Shown here: in pieces, positions 40,926 through 50,781 of the stretch
Layout of the letters: the number at the start of each line of letters is the position of its first letter
Position numbering within the stretch: position 1 is the first letter of the stretch
Origin: Boudabousia liubingyangii
Lineage (GTDB): Bacteria > Actinomycetota > Actinomycetes > Actinomycetales > Actinomycetaceae
Assembly: GCF_001907245.1 (NCBI RefSeq)
Contig: NZ_MQSU01000001.1
Coordinates: forward strand, 394,224 to 458,223
DNA length: 64,000 nucleotides
Reading direction: 5' to 3'
The notes under the pieces: model-generated
What the model saw: only the letters and a program-made list of their open reading frames with translations
Database searches by the model: none
Told to the model about the DNA's origin: nothing
Program-made: the position numbers and the translations under genes

Positions 40926-41016
40926 GTTTATTTGTTCATGTGTTTTCGCGCGGCTACGCCGGCTAAGCGCAAAAGCGGCCGTTTATTGCCGGTAGCCTCA
41001 GTACGCGGGTCAACAA

Positions 41017-41535
41017 CTAGGAGCGCAGATACTCCAGAATCTGCGGGGTGCAGTTTTCAATGGTCTCAAGGGTGATCTGGAAATCCTCCATGCCCCCGTA
41101 CCAGGGGTCGGGCACCTCTAGCCCCCGCGGAGCTTCCGGGCCGGCATATTCGGGGTTCCCGCCGGGCTCAAACTGGCGGTAAAGACGAATTTTGCTTGCG
41201 TCAGTCCCGTATTTTCGGGCCAACTGGTGCAAGCGGGCGTAGTGACCAGAGGTCATGGCCAAAAGTAGGTCCGCGTTTTCTAGGTCTTCCCGGCTGATCT
41301 GGCGGGCCGTGTGTGCGGGCACCTGATATCCGGCGCGTTTGAGGGTATCTGCCGCGCGGTAATCAATGGGGTTGCCGGCTTCCTCGTTCGAAACGCCACA
41401 GGAGTTAACGCTCACCTGCTGGCCGGCGTTTTTTGCGGCATCTTTTAGCAAGATATCAGCCATGGCGGAACGGCAGATATTGCCGGTGCAAACCATGGTG
41501 ACAATGGGGTTTTGGGGGTGCTGCACGTTGGGCAT
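41017..41535 (-). CDS. Low-molecular-weight protein tyrosine phosphatase
   Basis: A 172-aa phosphatase with the P-loop CTGNICRS (Cys16, Arg22) and the general acid Asp in VPDPWYGG (near 143). AGGAGG precedes the ATG. It lies 79 nt downstream of the LCP gene and before the polysaccharide locus. Such enzymes often act with polysaccharide biosynthesis kinases, but no BY-kinase is present here. Confidence 0.93.
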   Translation of the reverse strand: MPNVQHPQNPIVTMVCTGNICRSAMADILLKDAAKNAGQQVSVNSCGVSNEEAGNPIDYRAADTLKRAGYQVPAHTARQISREDLENADLLLAMTSGHYARLHQLARKYGTDASKIRLYRQFEPGGNPEYAGPEAPRGLEVPDPWYGGMEDFQITLETIENCTPQILEYLRS

Positions 41536-41614
41536 AATCCTCCTATAGGGTTTGGGGGAAAGCTAAGACCAGGGAGTTTACGGTCTGCGGTTTTGAAGTT
41601 TTATTTTAGAGCGG

Positions 41615-42646
41615 TTAGCGGACTTTAGAGCTGAGCTCTAGTTTCTTCATTTCTGGGTTACTGTCTAGCAGTTCTTGGACTTTTCCTTCCCGGAAGGCCT
41701 TGGTTAAGACTGCTAGCTGATCAAAGTCTAGGTTCACGATTGAGGCGCCCCCGTCAGAACGTCCGGAACCCAGGTTCGGAGCTGATAGGAAGGTGACGTC
41801 CTTTGAGCGTAGGTTCCGCAGTGATAGGGCTAGGGATAGCATGTCTGTGGTGCTGAAGCCTTCGTCGACGGCGGAGTTTTCTGTAGCAGTTTGGATTAGG
41901 CTCATGGCGCTGGTGGGCGAGTTAAGTACCCCAGAGGTGAAGACTTTTTGCATCATGGCTCGCATCCAGGCCTGTTGGCGGCGTACGCGGTCAAAGTCGC
42001 CATTGGGTAGGTGTTTACGTTCACGGACGAATTTGAGGGCTTCTTTTCCGTTTAGGGTGACTTCCCCGTCAGTGGTCTTAATGGTGACGCCGCCTAGTTC
42101 ATCGGTGACTTTTTTGAAGGAGTCAAAGTCTGCGACCGCGAAGTGGTCAATTCGAATACCGGTGAGTTGGTGAATGGTCTGAATAGTTAGTTGGGGTCCC
42201 CCGAAAGAGAAAGCCGCGTTTATCTTATTTTTTCCGTGTCCGGGGATTTCTACCCAGGAATCGCGGGGTAGGGAAAGAATATTGATGTGGTCGCGCTTTT
42301 CGTTGATCTGGACGATCATGATCGCGTCAGTACGTTGAGCCCCGTATTCCCACTTATTGGGGTCACCGGCACTGATTCGGGAGTCTGAACCTAGGACTAG
42401 GAAGTTGATGGTGCCTTTAGCCTGCTCCTCTTCACTTCCCGGTTCCGGGGTGCCATTGGGGTTGATGTTGTAGTTAGCAACGTTGATAGGCAAAGATTCA
42501 ATATTCTTGGTACTTGCCCAAATCAGGTAGGTAGCGGTACCGCCAAAGATCAGAGCTAGTACCAGCAGCACCAGCAGGACAATCTTAGGCCAACGGCGTT
42601 TGGAGGCAGTTCCCGATTGGGCTCTGCTGGGCAGGTTTTCAGACAT
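41615..42646 (-). CDS. LytR-CpsA-Psr (LCP) family glycopolymer transferase
   Basis: Transfers lipid-linked wall glycopolymers to peptidoglycan. 343 aa with one N-terminal membrane helix (about 20-46), then NFLVLGSDSR, YGAQRTDAIMIVQIN, ILSLPRDSWVEI, KINAAFSFGGP and FVRERKHLPNGDFDRVRRQQ, the expected pyrophosphate-binding Arg and Asp motifs. AAGGGG before the ATG. Divergent from wecB and thus linked to the polysaccharide locus. Confidence 0.93.
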   Translation of the reverse strand: MSENLPSRAQSGTASKRRWPKIVLLVLLVLALIFGGTATYLIWASTKNIESLPINVANYNINPNGTPEPGSEEEQAKGTINFLVLGSDSRISAGDPNKWEYGAQRTDAIMIVQINEKRDHINILSLPRDSWVEIPGHGKNKINAAFSFGGPQLTIQTIHQLTGIRIDHFAVADFDSFKKVTDELGGVTIKTTDGEVTLNGKEALKFVRERKHLPNGDFDRVRRQQAWMRAMMQKVFTSGVLNSPTSAMSLIQTATENSAVDEGFSTTDMLSLALSLRNLRSKDVTFLSAPNLGSGRSDGGASIVNLDFDQLAVLTKAFREGKVQELLDSNPEMKKLELSSKVR

Positions 42647-42823
42647 TTAATCCCCTTTAGGCAAGAAGCGCGCTACCCCGAATCCTTAAGGATCCGATAG
42701 CACTTTCCTCAGGATACTACTTCTAGGGAATAATCATACTTAAATAGGACTTAAGCCATGCGATTTCGAATAAGCCAGAGTAGACTAAACCACAGAATCT
42801 TTTATGGATTTTAGGGAGTCTAA

Positions 42824-43939
42824 ATGAAAAAAGTAATGGTTATCTACGGAACACGACCGGAAGCAATTAAGGTCGCTCCCCTAATCCTAGCCTTACGTGA
42901 AGATCCCGACTTTGAACCGATTGCCGTAAGCACTGGCCAGCATAAAGAGATGCTAGAACAGGTTCATAAGGTTTTTAATTTCCGACCAGATTATGACTTA
43001 GCGGTCTTTGAACAGGGTCAAAGTCTGAACAAACTGGCTGGTAAAGTGTTTCTAGCCCTAGATAAGCTTTTTGCCGAGGTCCATCCGGATTTGGTTTTGG
43101 TTCAGGGGGATACCACCACGGTTTCGGTTGCCGCGCAAGCCGCCTTTTATGCTCAGATTCCGGTGGCACATTTGGAAGCTGGTTTACGGTCAGGCGATAT
43201 TCACTCTCCTTTCCCGGAAGAGGCAAACCGTCGGATTGCTACGCAGGTTTCAGAGCTTCATTTGGCTCCCAGTCAGTCATCAGTAGATAACCTACTTCGG
43301 GAAGGTATTGATCCCGAAAAGATTGCCCTGACAGGTAATACCGTAATCGATGCCCTGATTATGGCTTCAAAGTTAGAATTGAAGTATCAAGATCCGCACC
43401 TAGAGCGGATTATGAACAGTGAGGTTCCGATGGTTCTGGTTACCTGCCATCGGCGGGAAAACTGGCATAAGCTAGAGCAGATCGGTTTAGCATTAAGAGA
43501 ACTTGCAGAAACATATCCAGCTATGCAGTTCTTATTCCCGGTTCATGGCAACCCGATGCTACGTCAGGCTTTGGTTCCGCATATTGAACACTGCGAGAAT
43601 GTTTATGTTTGTGAGCCGCTTCCCTACGAATTCTTTGCTGCAGCCCTAAAGAAGGCACACATCGTGCTTTCTGATTCTGGTGGCGTTCAAGAAGAAGCAC
43701 CGGCGCTAAAGACCCCGGTTCTGTGTATGCGTAACAGCACCGAGCGCCCTTCAGCAGTTCAGGCCGGCGGGGTAAAACTGGTTGGAACCGATAAGGATTT
43801 CATCGTTTCTAGTTTCCGGGAGTTAATTGACGATCCTGCAGTCTATTTATCCATGACGACGGGGGCTAATCCCTATGGGGATGGCACTGCGGCAATTAAA
43901 AGCATTGAAGCGATTAAATCGCTTTTGGAAATAGGCTAG
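42824..43939 (+). CDS. wecB: UDP-N-acetylglucosamine 2-epimerase (non-hydrolysing)
   Basis: Converts UDP-GlcNAc to UDP-ManNAc, 371 aa. It has YGTRPEAIKVAPLILAL at the N-terminus, GQHKEML, VQGDTTTV, HLEAGLRSGDIHSPFPEEANRR and SGGVQEEAPAL, which includes conserved catalytic residues. GGGAG lies 7 nt upstream of ATG. It is 50 nt from wecC, together supplying UDP-ManNAcA. GC is intermediate compared with the AT-rich glycosyltransferase genes that follow. Confidence 0.96.
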   Translation: MKKVMVIYGTRPEAIKVAPLILALREDPDFEPIAVSTGQHKEMLEQVHKVFNFRPDYDLAVFEQGQSLNKLAGKVFLALDKLFAEVHPDLVLVQGDTTTVSVAAQAAFYAQIPVAHLEAGLRSGDIHSPFPEEANRRIATQVSELHLAPSQSSVDNLLREGIDPEKIALTGNTVIDALIMASKLELKYQDPHLERIMNSEVPMVLVTCHRRENWHKLEQIGLALRELAETYPAMQFLFPVHGNPMLRQALVPHIEHCENVYVCEPLPYEFFAAALKKAHIVLSDSGGVQEEAPALKTPVLCMRNSTERPSAVQAGGVKLVGTDKDFIVSSFRELIDDPAVYLSMTTGANPYGDGTAAIKSIEAIKSLLEIG

Positions 43940-43989
43940 TCTCAAAGTAGAATGTTAACTAACATACACTTTTAAGGGGAATGATCGAA

Positions 43990-45252
43990 ATGTCTGAAAC
44001 ACAAAGAAGCCTGTGCGTGATTGGCCTTGGCTATATTGGTCTGCCTACTGCGGTTGTTTTTGCGCAGAATGGTTGGCGCGTTTTGGGTGTGGATGTTTCT
44101 GACCGGACTATTGATTATGTTTCCCGTGGTGAGCTTCCATTCGTTGAAGAGGGACTAGAAGGCGCCTTAAAGTCGGTGGTTGATTCGGGGATGCTGACGG
44201 TGCAAAAGGATACCCCGAAGGCGGATGTTTATATTGTTTCGGTTCCGACGCCTTTTAAGGATACTGAGACTCACGCTCCGGATCTTTCTTATATTGAGGC
44301 GGCGACCCGGAATATTATTCCCCAGTTGACGGGTGATGAGTTGTTGGTGCTTGAGTCCACCTCTCCCCCCGGGGCAACAAAGTTTATGGCAGATTTGGTT
44401 CTTTCTGAACGTCCGGATCTTTCTTTGGACGGTTCGGAGGGTCGCCCGATTGTTCATTTCTCTCATGCACCGGAGCGGGTGCTTCCGGGCCGGATCATGA
44501 TTGAGCTGACTGAGAATGACCGTATTGTTGGTGGTTTGACGGAAGAGGCTACTACCCGGACGCGTGATGTTTATGCGAGTTTCTGTCGCGGCGCGATTTT
44601 GACTACGGATGCTACTACTGCGGAGCTTGCTAAGTTGACGGAGAATTCTTTCCGCGATGTGAATATTGCTTTTGCTAATGAGTTGTCCGTTATTTGTGAT
44701 GAGTTGGGTGTTGATGTGTGGGAGCTTATTAGTCTAGCTAACCGTCATCCGAGGGTTAATATTTTGCAGCCAGGCCCGGGTGTTGGTGGTCATTGTATTG
44801 CCGTGGACCCGTGGTTTATTGTCTCTTCTGATCCAAAGAATTCCCGTCTGATTCGTTCCGCCCGAGAGATCAATGACGCCAAGCCAGATTTCGTTCTGGA
44901 TAAGGTGTATGCTGCGCTAGATCAAACTGATAATAAGAACGTCGCGGTGTTGGGTCTGGCGTTTAAGGCAGATATTGACGACTTGAGGGAGTCACCGGCT
45001 GTTGAGATTACTAAGCGTTTGGCTGCCTCAGAGAAGGTCAGTTCAGTTCTGGCAGTTGAGCCGAATATTTCAGAACTTCCTAAGTCTTTGAATTCTGTTG
45101 AAAAAGTAAGCCTGGCTGAGCAAGCAGAGGCTTTGGAGCAGTCTGAAATCGTGCTTCTTTTGGTTGATCATAAGCAGTTTAAGGCTTTGACTCTGGCTGA
45201 TTTGGAAGGTAAAACTTTCATCAATACCCGTGGTTCTGCATCCCTATTCTAA
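43990..45252 (+). CDS. wecC: UDP-N-acetyl-D-mannosamine dehydrogenase
   Basis: Oxidises UDP-ManNAc to UDP-ManNAcA, 420 aa. The Rossmann motif CVIGLGYIGLPTA is near residue 10, the catalytic Cys lies in GVGGHCIAVDPWF near 269, with TENSFRDVNIAFANE upstream and LAFKADIDDLRESPA in the C-terminal domain. An AAGGGGA ribosome site favours ATG 43990 rather than the adjacent ATG 43981. The stop is 5 nt from the next glycosyltransferase start. Confidence 0.95.
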   Translation: MSETQRSLCVIGLGYIGLPTAVVFAQNGWRVLGVDVSDRTIDYVSRGELPFVEEGLEGALKSVVDSGMLTVQKDTPKADVYIVSVPTPFKDTETHAPDLSYIEAATRNIIPQLTGDELLVLESTSPPGATKFMADLVLSERPDLSLDGSEGRPIVHFSHAPERVLPGRIMIELTENDRIVGGLTEEATTRTRDVYASFCRGAILTTDATTAELAKLTENSFRDVNIAFANELSVICDELGVDVWELISLANRHPRVNILQPGPGVGGHCIAVDPWFIVSSDPKNSRLIRSAREINDAKPDFVLDKVYAALDQTDNKNVAVLGLAFKADIDDLRESPAVEITKRLAASEKVSSVLAVEPNISELPKSLNSVEKVSLAEQAEALEQSEIVLLLVDHKQFKALTLADLEGKTFINTRGSASLF

Positions 45253-45257
45253 AGCCT

Positions 45258-46544
45258 ATGCACATACTGTTAATCACACAGTACTGGCACCCTGAACAGG
45301 GAGTAGTACAACGAAGGTGGGAATGGCTTTCGAAAGCAATTTTGGAGGCTGGACACACTCTGACAGTTGTAACCCCTCCACCTCACTATCCTGGTGGAAA
45401 GCTTACCTCTGATAAACAAGAACACCAGCGCGGTAATTTCGAACAGCCGGGAGATCGTCTAACAATCTACAGAACGAACTTTAGAGAACACTCAAAATCG
45501 ATTACTTCCCGTGTCAAAGACCAAGCTACGATAATGCTTTCTTCCTTTTTTGTTGCTAAAAAAGCTATCAAGAAAGCAAAAAAACAAAGAAACCAAGTCG
45601 ACGTTGTTTGTTGTACTGTACCAGCATTACCTTCGGCGTTGGTTTCGTGGCTTATTGCAAAACGTTTTCATAAACCTCTAGTTATTGAACTTCGTGACGC
45701 CTGGCCTGAGCTATTAATAAACATGGAAGACTGGTCTGACCACAGAAAACGGCCAACTAGGCCGATTAAACGTTTCCGCAGGTGGGTATTACATTTTATC
45801 CTCCAAAGTGGAGGGCGAGCACTTAACTCCGTTCTTAAATCTGCTGATCTAGTAATCACTACAACTAAGTCTTTGGCTGATTTAGAAATAAAAAAAGGGA
45901 TAAAAAGTGTAGAGACAATTCCCAATCGCCCTGATTATCAATTGCCGATAATAACAAACCATATCAAGTCTCCAAACTCACCGCTAAATGTCTTATACGC
46001 TGGAACAATAGGCCGGGCCCAAGGACTTAGCAACGCAGTATACGCGGCAAGAATTGCCAAGGATAAAGGAGTTTGCATTAATCTGACATTGGTCGGAGGC
46101 GGAGCACATGTCGATCGCATCAAAGCACTTGCTGCAAAACTTCAAGTGCCGATAACCATGCCTGGCAGGGTTTCTTTCAACGATATTAATAAATACTATA
46201 GTTGGTGCGACACTGTACTGGTGCATTTAGAATCGTGGAAAACAATGGAACTTACAATTCCATCAAAGCTCTTCGAGGCTCTTCGTTTAAAAAAACATAT
46301 AACAGGAGCCTTAGCCGGAGAAGCCTCTGATATTATCATTGCGTCAGGTGCAGGTCATACCGTACCACCGATGAATCCGAAAGCATTAGCAGAACTTTGG
46401 ATCAGTCTTTCCAAAAATCCATGTTTATTAGATGTCAGTAATAGAGGAGTTCAGTGGCTAGAATCGCTTCCTTCACCCGCCGAGCTCGCGGGAAAATGGA
46501 TAACATCCGTAGAGAGAGTTTCTAACATTGAGGACTCTCAATGA
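45258..46544 (+). CDS. GT4-family (GT-B) glycosyltransferase, WbuB-like
   Basis: A 428-aa glycosyltransferase with N-terminal LLITQYWHPEQGVVQRRWEW and HYPGGKL, and a C-terminal GT-B half with LYAGTIGRAQGL, LVGGGAHVDRIK and SKLFEALRLKKHI (donor-binding region). Very AT-rich relative to wecB/wecC despite being only 5 nt downstream of wecC. Overlaps the next gene by 4 nt. Likely adds a sugar to a lipid-linked intermediate; donor and acceptor unknown. Confidence 0.85.
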   Translation: MHILLITQYWHPEQGVVQRRWEWLSKAILEAGHTLTVVTPPPHYPGGKLTSDKQEHQRGNFEQPGDRLTIYRTNFREHSKSITSRVKDQATIMLSSFFVAKKAIKKAKKQRNQVDVVCCTVPALPSALVSWLIAKRFHKPLVIELRDAWPELLINMEDWSDHRKRPTRPIKRFRRWVLHFILQSGGRALNSVLKSADLVITTTKSLADLEIKKGIKSVETIPNRPDYQLPIITNHIKSPNSPLNVLYAGTIGRAQGLSNAVYAARIAKDKGVCINLTLVGGGAHVDRIKALAAKLQVPITMPGRVSFNDINKYYSWCDTVLVHLESWKTMELTIPSKLFEALRLKKHITGALAGEASDIIIASGAGHTVPPMNPKALAELWISLSKNPCLLDVSNRGVQWLESLPSPAELAGKWITSVERVSNIEDSQ

Positions 46545-48370
46545 GAAGCTCCTATATACGTAATTTAAAGCTCAAACAACATAAAAAACATGTTGTTCTA
46601 GCTAACCAACTAGTCAGTCTTGTAGGAATCACAAGAAATCACTTGTTATCCGACCCCGCAAGTTTTCTTGTTCAGATCATCCGGCGCCTACCCTTAAATA
46701 CTCGCCAAAAGTTTATCTCGCTCTTAAGAACCATAGCGAGAAAACACTCTCTTCTAGAACTCCTATATTATTTCGTCAGTGACCTTCCTGAGCAAACTCA
46801 AAAAGCCCTTAAAAGCATGCCTCCTTCCAGAATTCGTGATGCGATAGCTGTAGCTGAAAAAGTTTCTTTACCCGATATGTCAGGAACGTATAAAGCGAAA
46901 CTGGCTTGGACAACCGGGGACTTTGATAAAGCAATTGCTCTTTCCGAAGGAAAACTGAAAAAAAAGTATAAAGATGAAATACACCTGATAGAGATTCCGG
47001 AAGATTTCATAGGAGAGTGTTTGAATTCGGTAAAGAACTCTCGTTCCGTAAATCATACTAACCCATCGGGATCCATTTACATTGCTACTAATTCCTTCCC
47101 ATATACTTCCTCTGGTTATGCGATTCGAACGCAGGAACTGTTATCAGCTTGGTCTAAAGACAACATACCTGTAACTGCTATTACCAGAATTGCTTATCCT
47201 CTAAATATTGGGTATTTAGTAGGTTCTTTCACAGAAGACTACAAAGGAGTAAAATATCTTCGCGACATTCCCAAGAGTCTTCCGTCCTATCTCTCCCGAA
47301 AGCTCATTAAACATTTTCAATTTGTATATTCAGAAGTTTTATCGCATTCTCCTTCGGCTATTATCAGTACGACGGACTTTCAAAATGGATTAGTTGGTCT
47401 GGCTGTTGCCCAAGCAACGAATCTCCCTTTTATTTACGAAATGAGAGGACAACTAGAGGACTCTTGGCTTTCAAAACTTCCTGAAGATATTTCCCAGAAG
47501 GCTCGGAGTAAAGGTAGATATCCAGCGTTAAAAGAACTCGAAACTTGGATAGCTAACAAAGCAAACATGGTTGTCGTTTTATCATGCATTCAAGCAGACG
47601 ATCTAGTTAAACGCGGCATCCCTCGAAGCAAAATATATATAGCTCCAAACGGCATAAGCCAGAATAATCTATTAAAAGGACCATCAAATCTAAAACAACG
47701 ATATGCCAATCAACAGGGTGCCCGCCTAGCTGTTAGCCTGCCTCTTGATAGATTCATTTTCGGATCTATTTCTTCGGTTGTTCCTTATGAAGGTCTCGAA
47801 AGACTAGTTTGGGCCCTTAATTCATTAAGGAACGAAGGAATAAATGCTCATTTATTAATTGTAGGAGACGGTGTAGCACTCCCCTCCATTAGAAATCTTG
47901 CAGCCAGCTTACAGTTAACCGAATTCTGTACCTTCACGGGACGCATCCCCCAGGATAAAACCATGCCCTATTACCATTCGCTCGATGTATTCTGTGTACC
48001 AAGAATTAACTCAAGCGTCACCAGAAACATCACCCCTCTTAAGTCGCTTCCCGCTCTTGCCAGTGGGGTTCCTACTCTTGTCTCGAATCTACCTGCTCTG
48101 AAAACAGTCGTCCCCAATAAATATCTGGAACTACTAACCGTCGAAGATGACGACGACGCCTGGAAAGAATCCCTGATCTATTGGTTTAAGCATCTAACTA
48201 CCGGTAAAAGTAGCTTAAATGTAAGTGATGCTATAAAACCAAATGCGGAGTCAACGATGCTAGATCTTGTTAAATTTGCTGAATCGAGAACTTGGAAAAG
48301 AATCGCAGAAGACTACTATACAGTTATCGAGCAAGTAATTTTAAAGAATTCCTTTCTACAAGATAAATAA
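46541..48370 (+). CDS. GT4-family glycosyltransferase with long N-terminal extension
   Basis: A 609-aa protein. The N-terminal 170 residues are helical with no recognised motif. A GT-B domain then begins at IYIATNSFPYTSSGYAIRTQ and includes FIYEMRGQLEDSW, APNGIS, GSISSVVPYEGLERL, LIVGDGVALPSIR, FTGRIPQDK and SNLPALKTVV. The donor-side Glu is in the EGLE motif. AT-rich; translationally coupled to the previous gene through a 4-nt overlap. No membrane segment. Substrate unknown. Confidence 0.82.
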   Translation: MRSSYIRNLKLKQHKKHVVLANQLVSLVGITRNHLLSDPASFLVQIIRRLPLNTRQKFISLLRTIARKHSLLELLYYFVSDLPEQTQKALKSMPPSRIRDAIAVAEKVSLPDMSGTYKAKLAWTTGDFDKAIALSEGKLKKKYKDEIHLIEIPEDFIGECLNSVKNSRSVNHTNPSGSIYIATNSFPYTSSGYAIRTQELLSAWSKDNIPVTAITRIAYPLNIGYLVGSFTEDYKGVKYLRDIPKSLPSYLSRKLIKHFQFVYSEVLSHSPSAIISTTDFQNGLVGLAVAQATNLPFIYEMRGQLEDSWLSKLPEDISQKARSKGRYPALKELETWIANKANMVVVLSCIQADDLVKRGIPRSKIYIAPNGISQNNLLKGPSNLKQRYANQQGARLAVSLPLDRFIFGSISSVVPYEGLERLVWALNSLRNEGINAHLLIVGDGVALPSIRNLAASLQLTEFCTFTGRIPQDKTMPYYHSLDVFCVPRINSSVTRNITPLKSLPALASGVPTLVSNLPALKTVVPNKYLELLTVEDDDDAWKESLIYWFKHLTTGKSSLNVSDAIKPNAESTMLDLVKFAESRTWKRIAEDYYTVIEQVILKNSFLQDK

Positions 48371-48564
48371 AGTTAATCGTGAAGTTCTAAAGAGCCTATC
48401 TCGATACCCAATACATAGATCTCAGATGCTCAAAACCCTCTACTATGAAATCCTCCACAGCATCGAAATCTATTTCAAGTTACTACCAAGGATTAGTCTA
48501 GATATCAATACCGATAATCATCAAAGCTATGAAAAGAAAATAAAACTATAGATTCGATAGGATA

Positions 48565-50781
48565 CTAGCTTTCGAGATAGTCAGCACAGATAGTCAGCAG
48601 TGTCGAATGAATGCTAGCTGAGTTTCCTGCTTCGCTTCGATAGTCTAAAGACATTTTTGATAGTGGCGAGCCATCGTCAACCAGTCCCCAAATATTTGTA
48701 CCAGATCCCTTGTAGTCTGAATACTTAGATGGCAGAAATGGATTAATGTTTTGTTCTCCAGTAACAACTGCATCATTAACCATCAATACGTCGAAATATG
48801 TAATCAGGTTTAGGAAATCCATATAGGGTACATAACTATTGGAATAGATTGTAGATTGCAGTCCATACAGCGCTGCGTTCTTTGAAACGGCATCCGGTTG
48901 ATTCGAGAAAACATGCAATCTAACAATTCTACGTAGCTTCGCCGGTAAGTTCGCCAAAGCTGTGAACAACTCAGTAAGGCCACGATTTTCATAGAAAGAG
49001 CCGAAAAACCCGATATTTAGCTTGTCACTAGGCAAAACATACGTAGATTCAAACGCATGATACGCTTCTTCGGGAGGGATAGGATGAGGACGCACTACAC
49101 TCTTGTTTTCGACGAGTTCGCGAAGTTTACCATCATACTCTGAAAGCATGTATTCAAGCTGATTCTCATTTGTAAAAATAATTTCATCAGCGAATACAAG
49201 CGTTGCTAACTCGACCAAATGAAAGAGAGACTCAAACTCGGGAACTCTAATACCCTTTGCTTCAAGACCTCTGATTAGCGATCGGCTTACTTCATTGTCA
49301 GTTAATCCACCAGGACGAGGCTCGCCAGTAACACCGTGGCGCAATGGATCTGAAAATTCTGCTGACCACCTGATATTCCAGTGTCTTAGCTTAAACAACG
49401 CTCCGGCAACATGAGAGCCGATCCAAAGAGCCCGAGTATACATTTGCTCGTAGCCGCCATTAACCGCATTATTCTTCTCTGCAACTTGAACAGCCTTTGT
49501 AGCAAAGTCAGAAATTGCGTCCCATCCAGCAAATGAAACCGGCGAAGTAATTACATCTTTGCGATTCAGCCAGCGATCCGCTAAGAACGAGATCTTTAAA
49601 TCAGTTTTTCTGACTTTCGACATATCGCAACTAATCACATCAGTGAGCAAATGTCGCTCATCGATTGCTTTCGCAGCCATGACGGCAGAGGTATCAGCAT
49701 ATGGCGCAAAGCAATATGCTATTGCTAGTTGCTTTACCGGTCCACGGTTAATCTGTTTCCATGGAAAATCTACTATCTGCCTGTTGCCTATTTCCTTGAG
49801 TAGCTGTTGTGTCTTTTCAGGATTTTTCTCAAGATATCGAGAAATGAAACCTGCTTGCGCTGCTTCAAGCTGTTTTCTTGCAACTAGTTGCGGACCAGAT
49901 ACACTAATCTTTTGGAGCTCTGAAATACAATCGAGACGCTGCAGCACATTAAAATCGAAAGACTCACTCCTTCGTGACACAGAAGTTTTAGTAATATGCC
50001 GTCTATAGTTTGCATTTTCACAATCACTTGGCACTACCATCGTCAACCTCAAGTGACGCAACATCAATGCGAAAAATACTAGGTCCTCACCACTTTCTAA
50101 GGAAGTGTTGTACCTAATTCTCTTCAAAAGTTTTGTTGGGAGTATTTTACACGCATTGAAACCAAGAATCCAAGGTACTTGGTGAACAGGAACGCTTTGG
50201 CCTGCCAGCCTTCTAATTCGTTCCCCCAGTACTGTATTTGACTCTATAACACCTTCAGGTGATACATCTACGATTGGATTCACAACCATATTTATGGGGT
50301 TCAGATGTCCAAATGAAACCTCTAGGAATCTCGGTTCAAATTCATCATCTGCATCTAAAAATGTCATATATTCACGATCCGCAATTCGAATAGCAATATT
50401 TCGTGCCAGACCGGCGCCCGAATCATTTGTTCGAATAAAATGAATTTCTAAATCTTTGTGATCATGAATAAAAGTCTCTATTATCTTGGCGCTACCGTCA
50501 TCCTCTCCGTTTAAAACGACAATAGCATTAAATTTACTCTTATCAAGAGTTTGAGATAGAAGTGAATTCAGGGTCCGTTCAATCGTATTAACCGATTTGT
50601 ATACGGGGATAATAATACTAATCCCCTCTTTTAAAGAAAAACTCAAGTCAGAAGTTTTGCTACTAGAAACACCGATCTCACCTTCAAGGCGAGAAATCTC
50701 CTCTTTTAGAAGAGAACTATCAAAAAAGACTTCTCGGGCGTAGTCTTTTTGGAGATTAGACAACTCAGCGGAGCTTTTCAT
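48565..50781 (-). CDS. Two-domain glycosyltransferase (GT2 plus GT-B-like)
   Basis: A 738-aa protein. An N-terminal GT2 domain (about 50-310) has ISIIIPVYKSVNTIERTLNS, VVLNGEDDGS and FLDADDEFEP (DADD motif). The C-terminal part (about 360-735) looks like a GT-B glycosyltransferase with LNIGFFGSFYENRGLTELF and SKYSDYKGSGTNIW. The coiled-coil protein gene lies upstream, overlapping by 17 nt on the same strand. It may both start and extend a polymer (inference). Convergent with the preceding GT4 gene across a 194-nt AT-rich gap without a clear terminator. Confidence 0.8.
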   Translation of the reverse strand: MKSSAELSNLQKDYAREVFFDSSLLKEEISRLEGEIGVSSSKTSDLSFSLKEGISIIIPVYKSVNTIERTLNSLLSQTLDKSKFNAIVVLNGEDDGSAKIIETFIHDHKDLEIHFIRTNDSGAGLARNIAIRIADREYMTFLDADDEFEPRFLEVSFGHLNPINMVVNPIVDVSPEGVIESNTVLGERIRRLAGQSVPVHQVPWILGFNACKILPTKLLKRIRYNTSLESGEDLVFFALMLRHLRLTMVVPSDCENANYRRHITKTSVSRRSESFDFNVLQRLDCISELQKISVSGPQLVARKQLEAAQAGFISRYLEKNPEKTQQLLKEIGNRQIVDFPWKQINRGPVKQLAIAYCFAPYADTSAVMAAKAIDERHLLTDVISCDMSKVRKTDLKISFLADRWLNRKDVITSPVSFAGWDAISDFATKAVQVAEKNNAVNGGYEQMYTRALWIGSHVAGALFKLRHWNIRWSAEFSDPLRHGVTGEPRPGGLTDNEVSRSLIRGLEAKGIRVPEFESLFHLVELATLVFADEIIFTNENQLEYMLSEYDGKLRELVENKSVVRPHPIPPEEAYHAFESTYVLPSDKLNIGFFGSFYENRGLTELFTALANLPAKLRRIVRLHVFSNQPDAVSKNAALYGLQSTIYSNSYVPYMDFLNLITYFDVLMVNDAVVTGEQNINPFLPSKYSDYKGSGTNIWGLVDDGSPLSKMSLDYRSEAGNSASIHSTLLTICADYLES

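Noticed and set aside
48345-48551. Open frame in the gap between the GT4 gene and the two-domain glycosyltransferase (41 codons from ATG 48426, extended to 48345 without a start).
   Set aside because: No ribosome site, no recognisable motif and AT-rich sequence where stop-free frames are common; might be a remnant but not supported.
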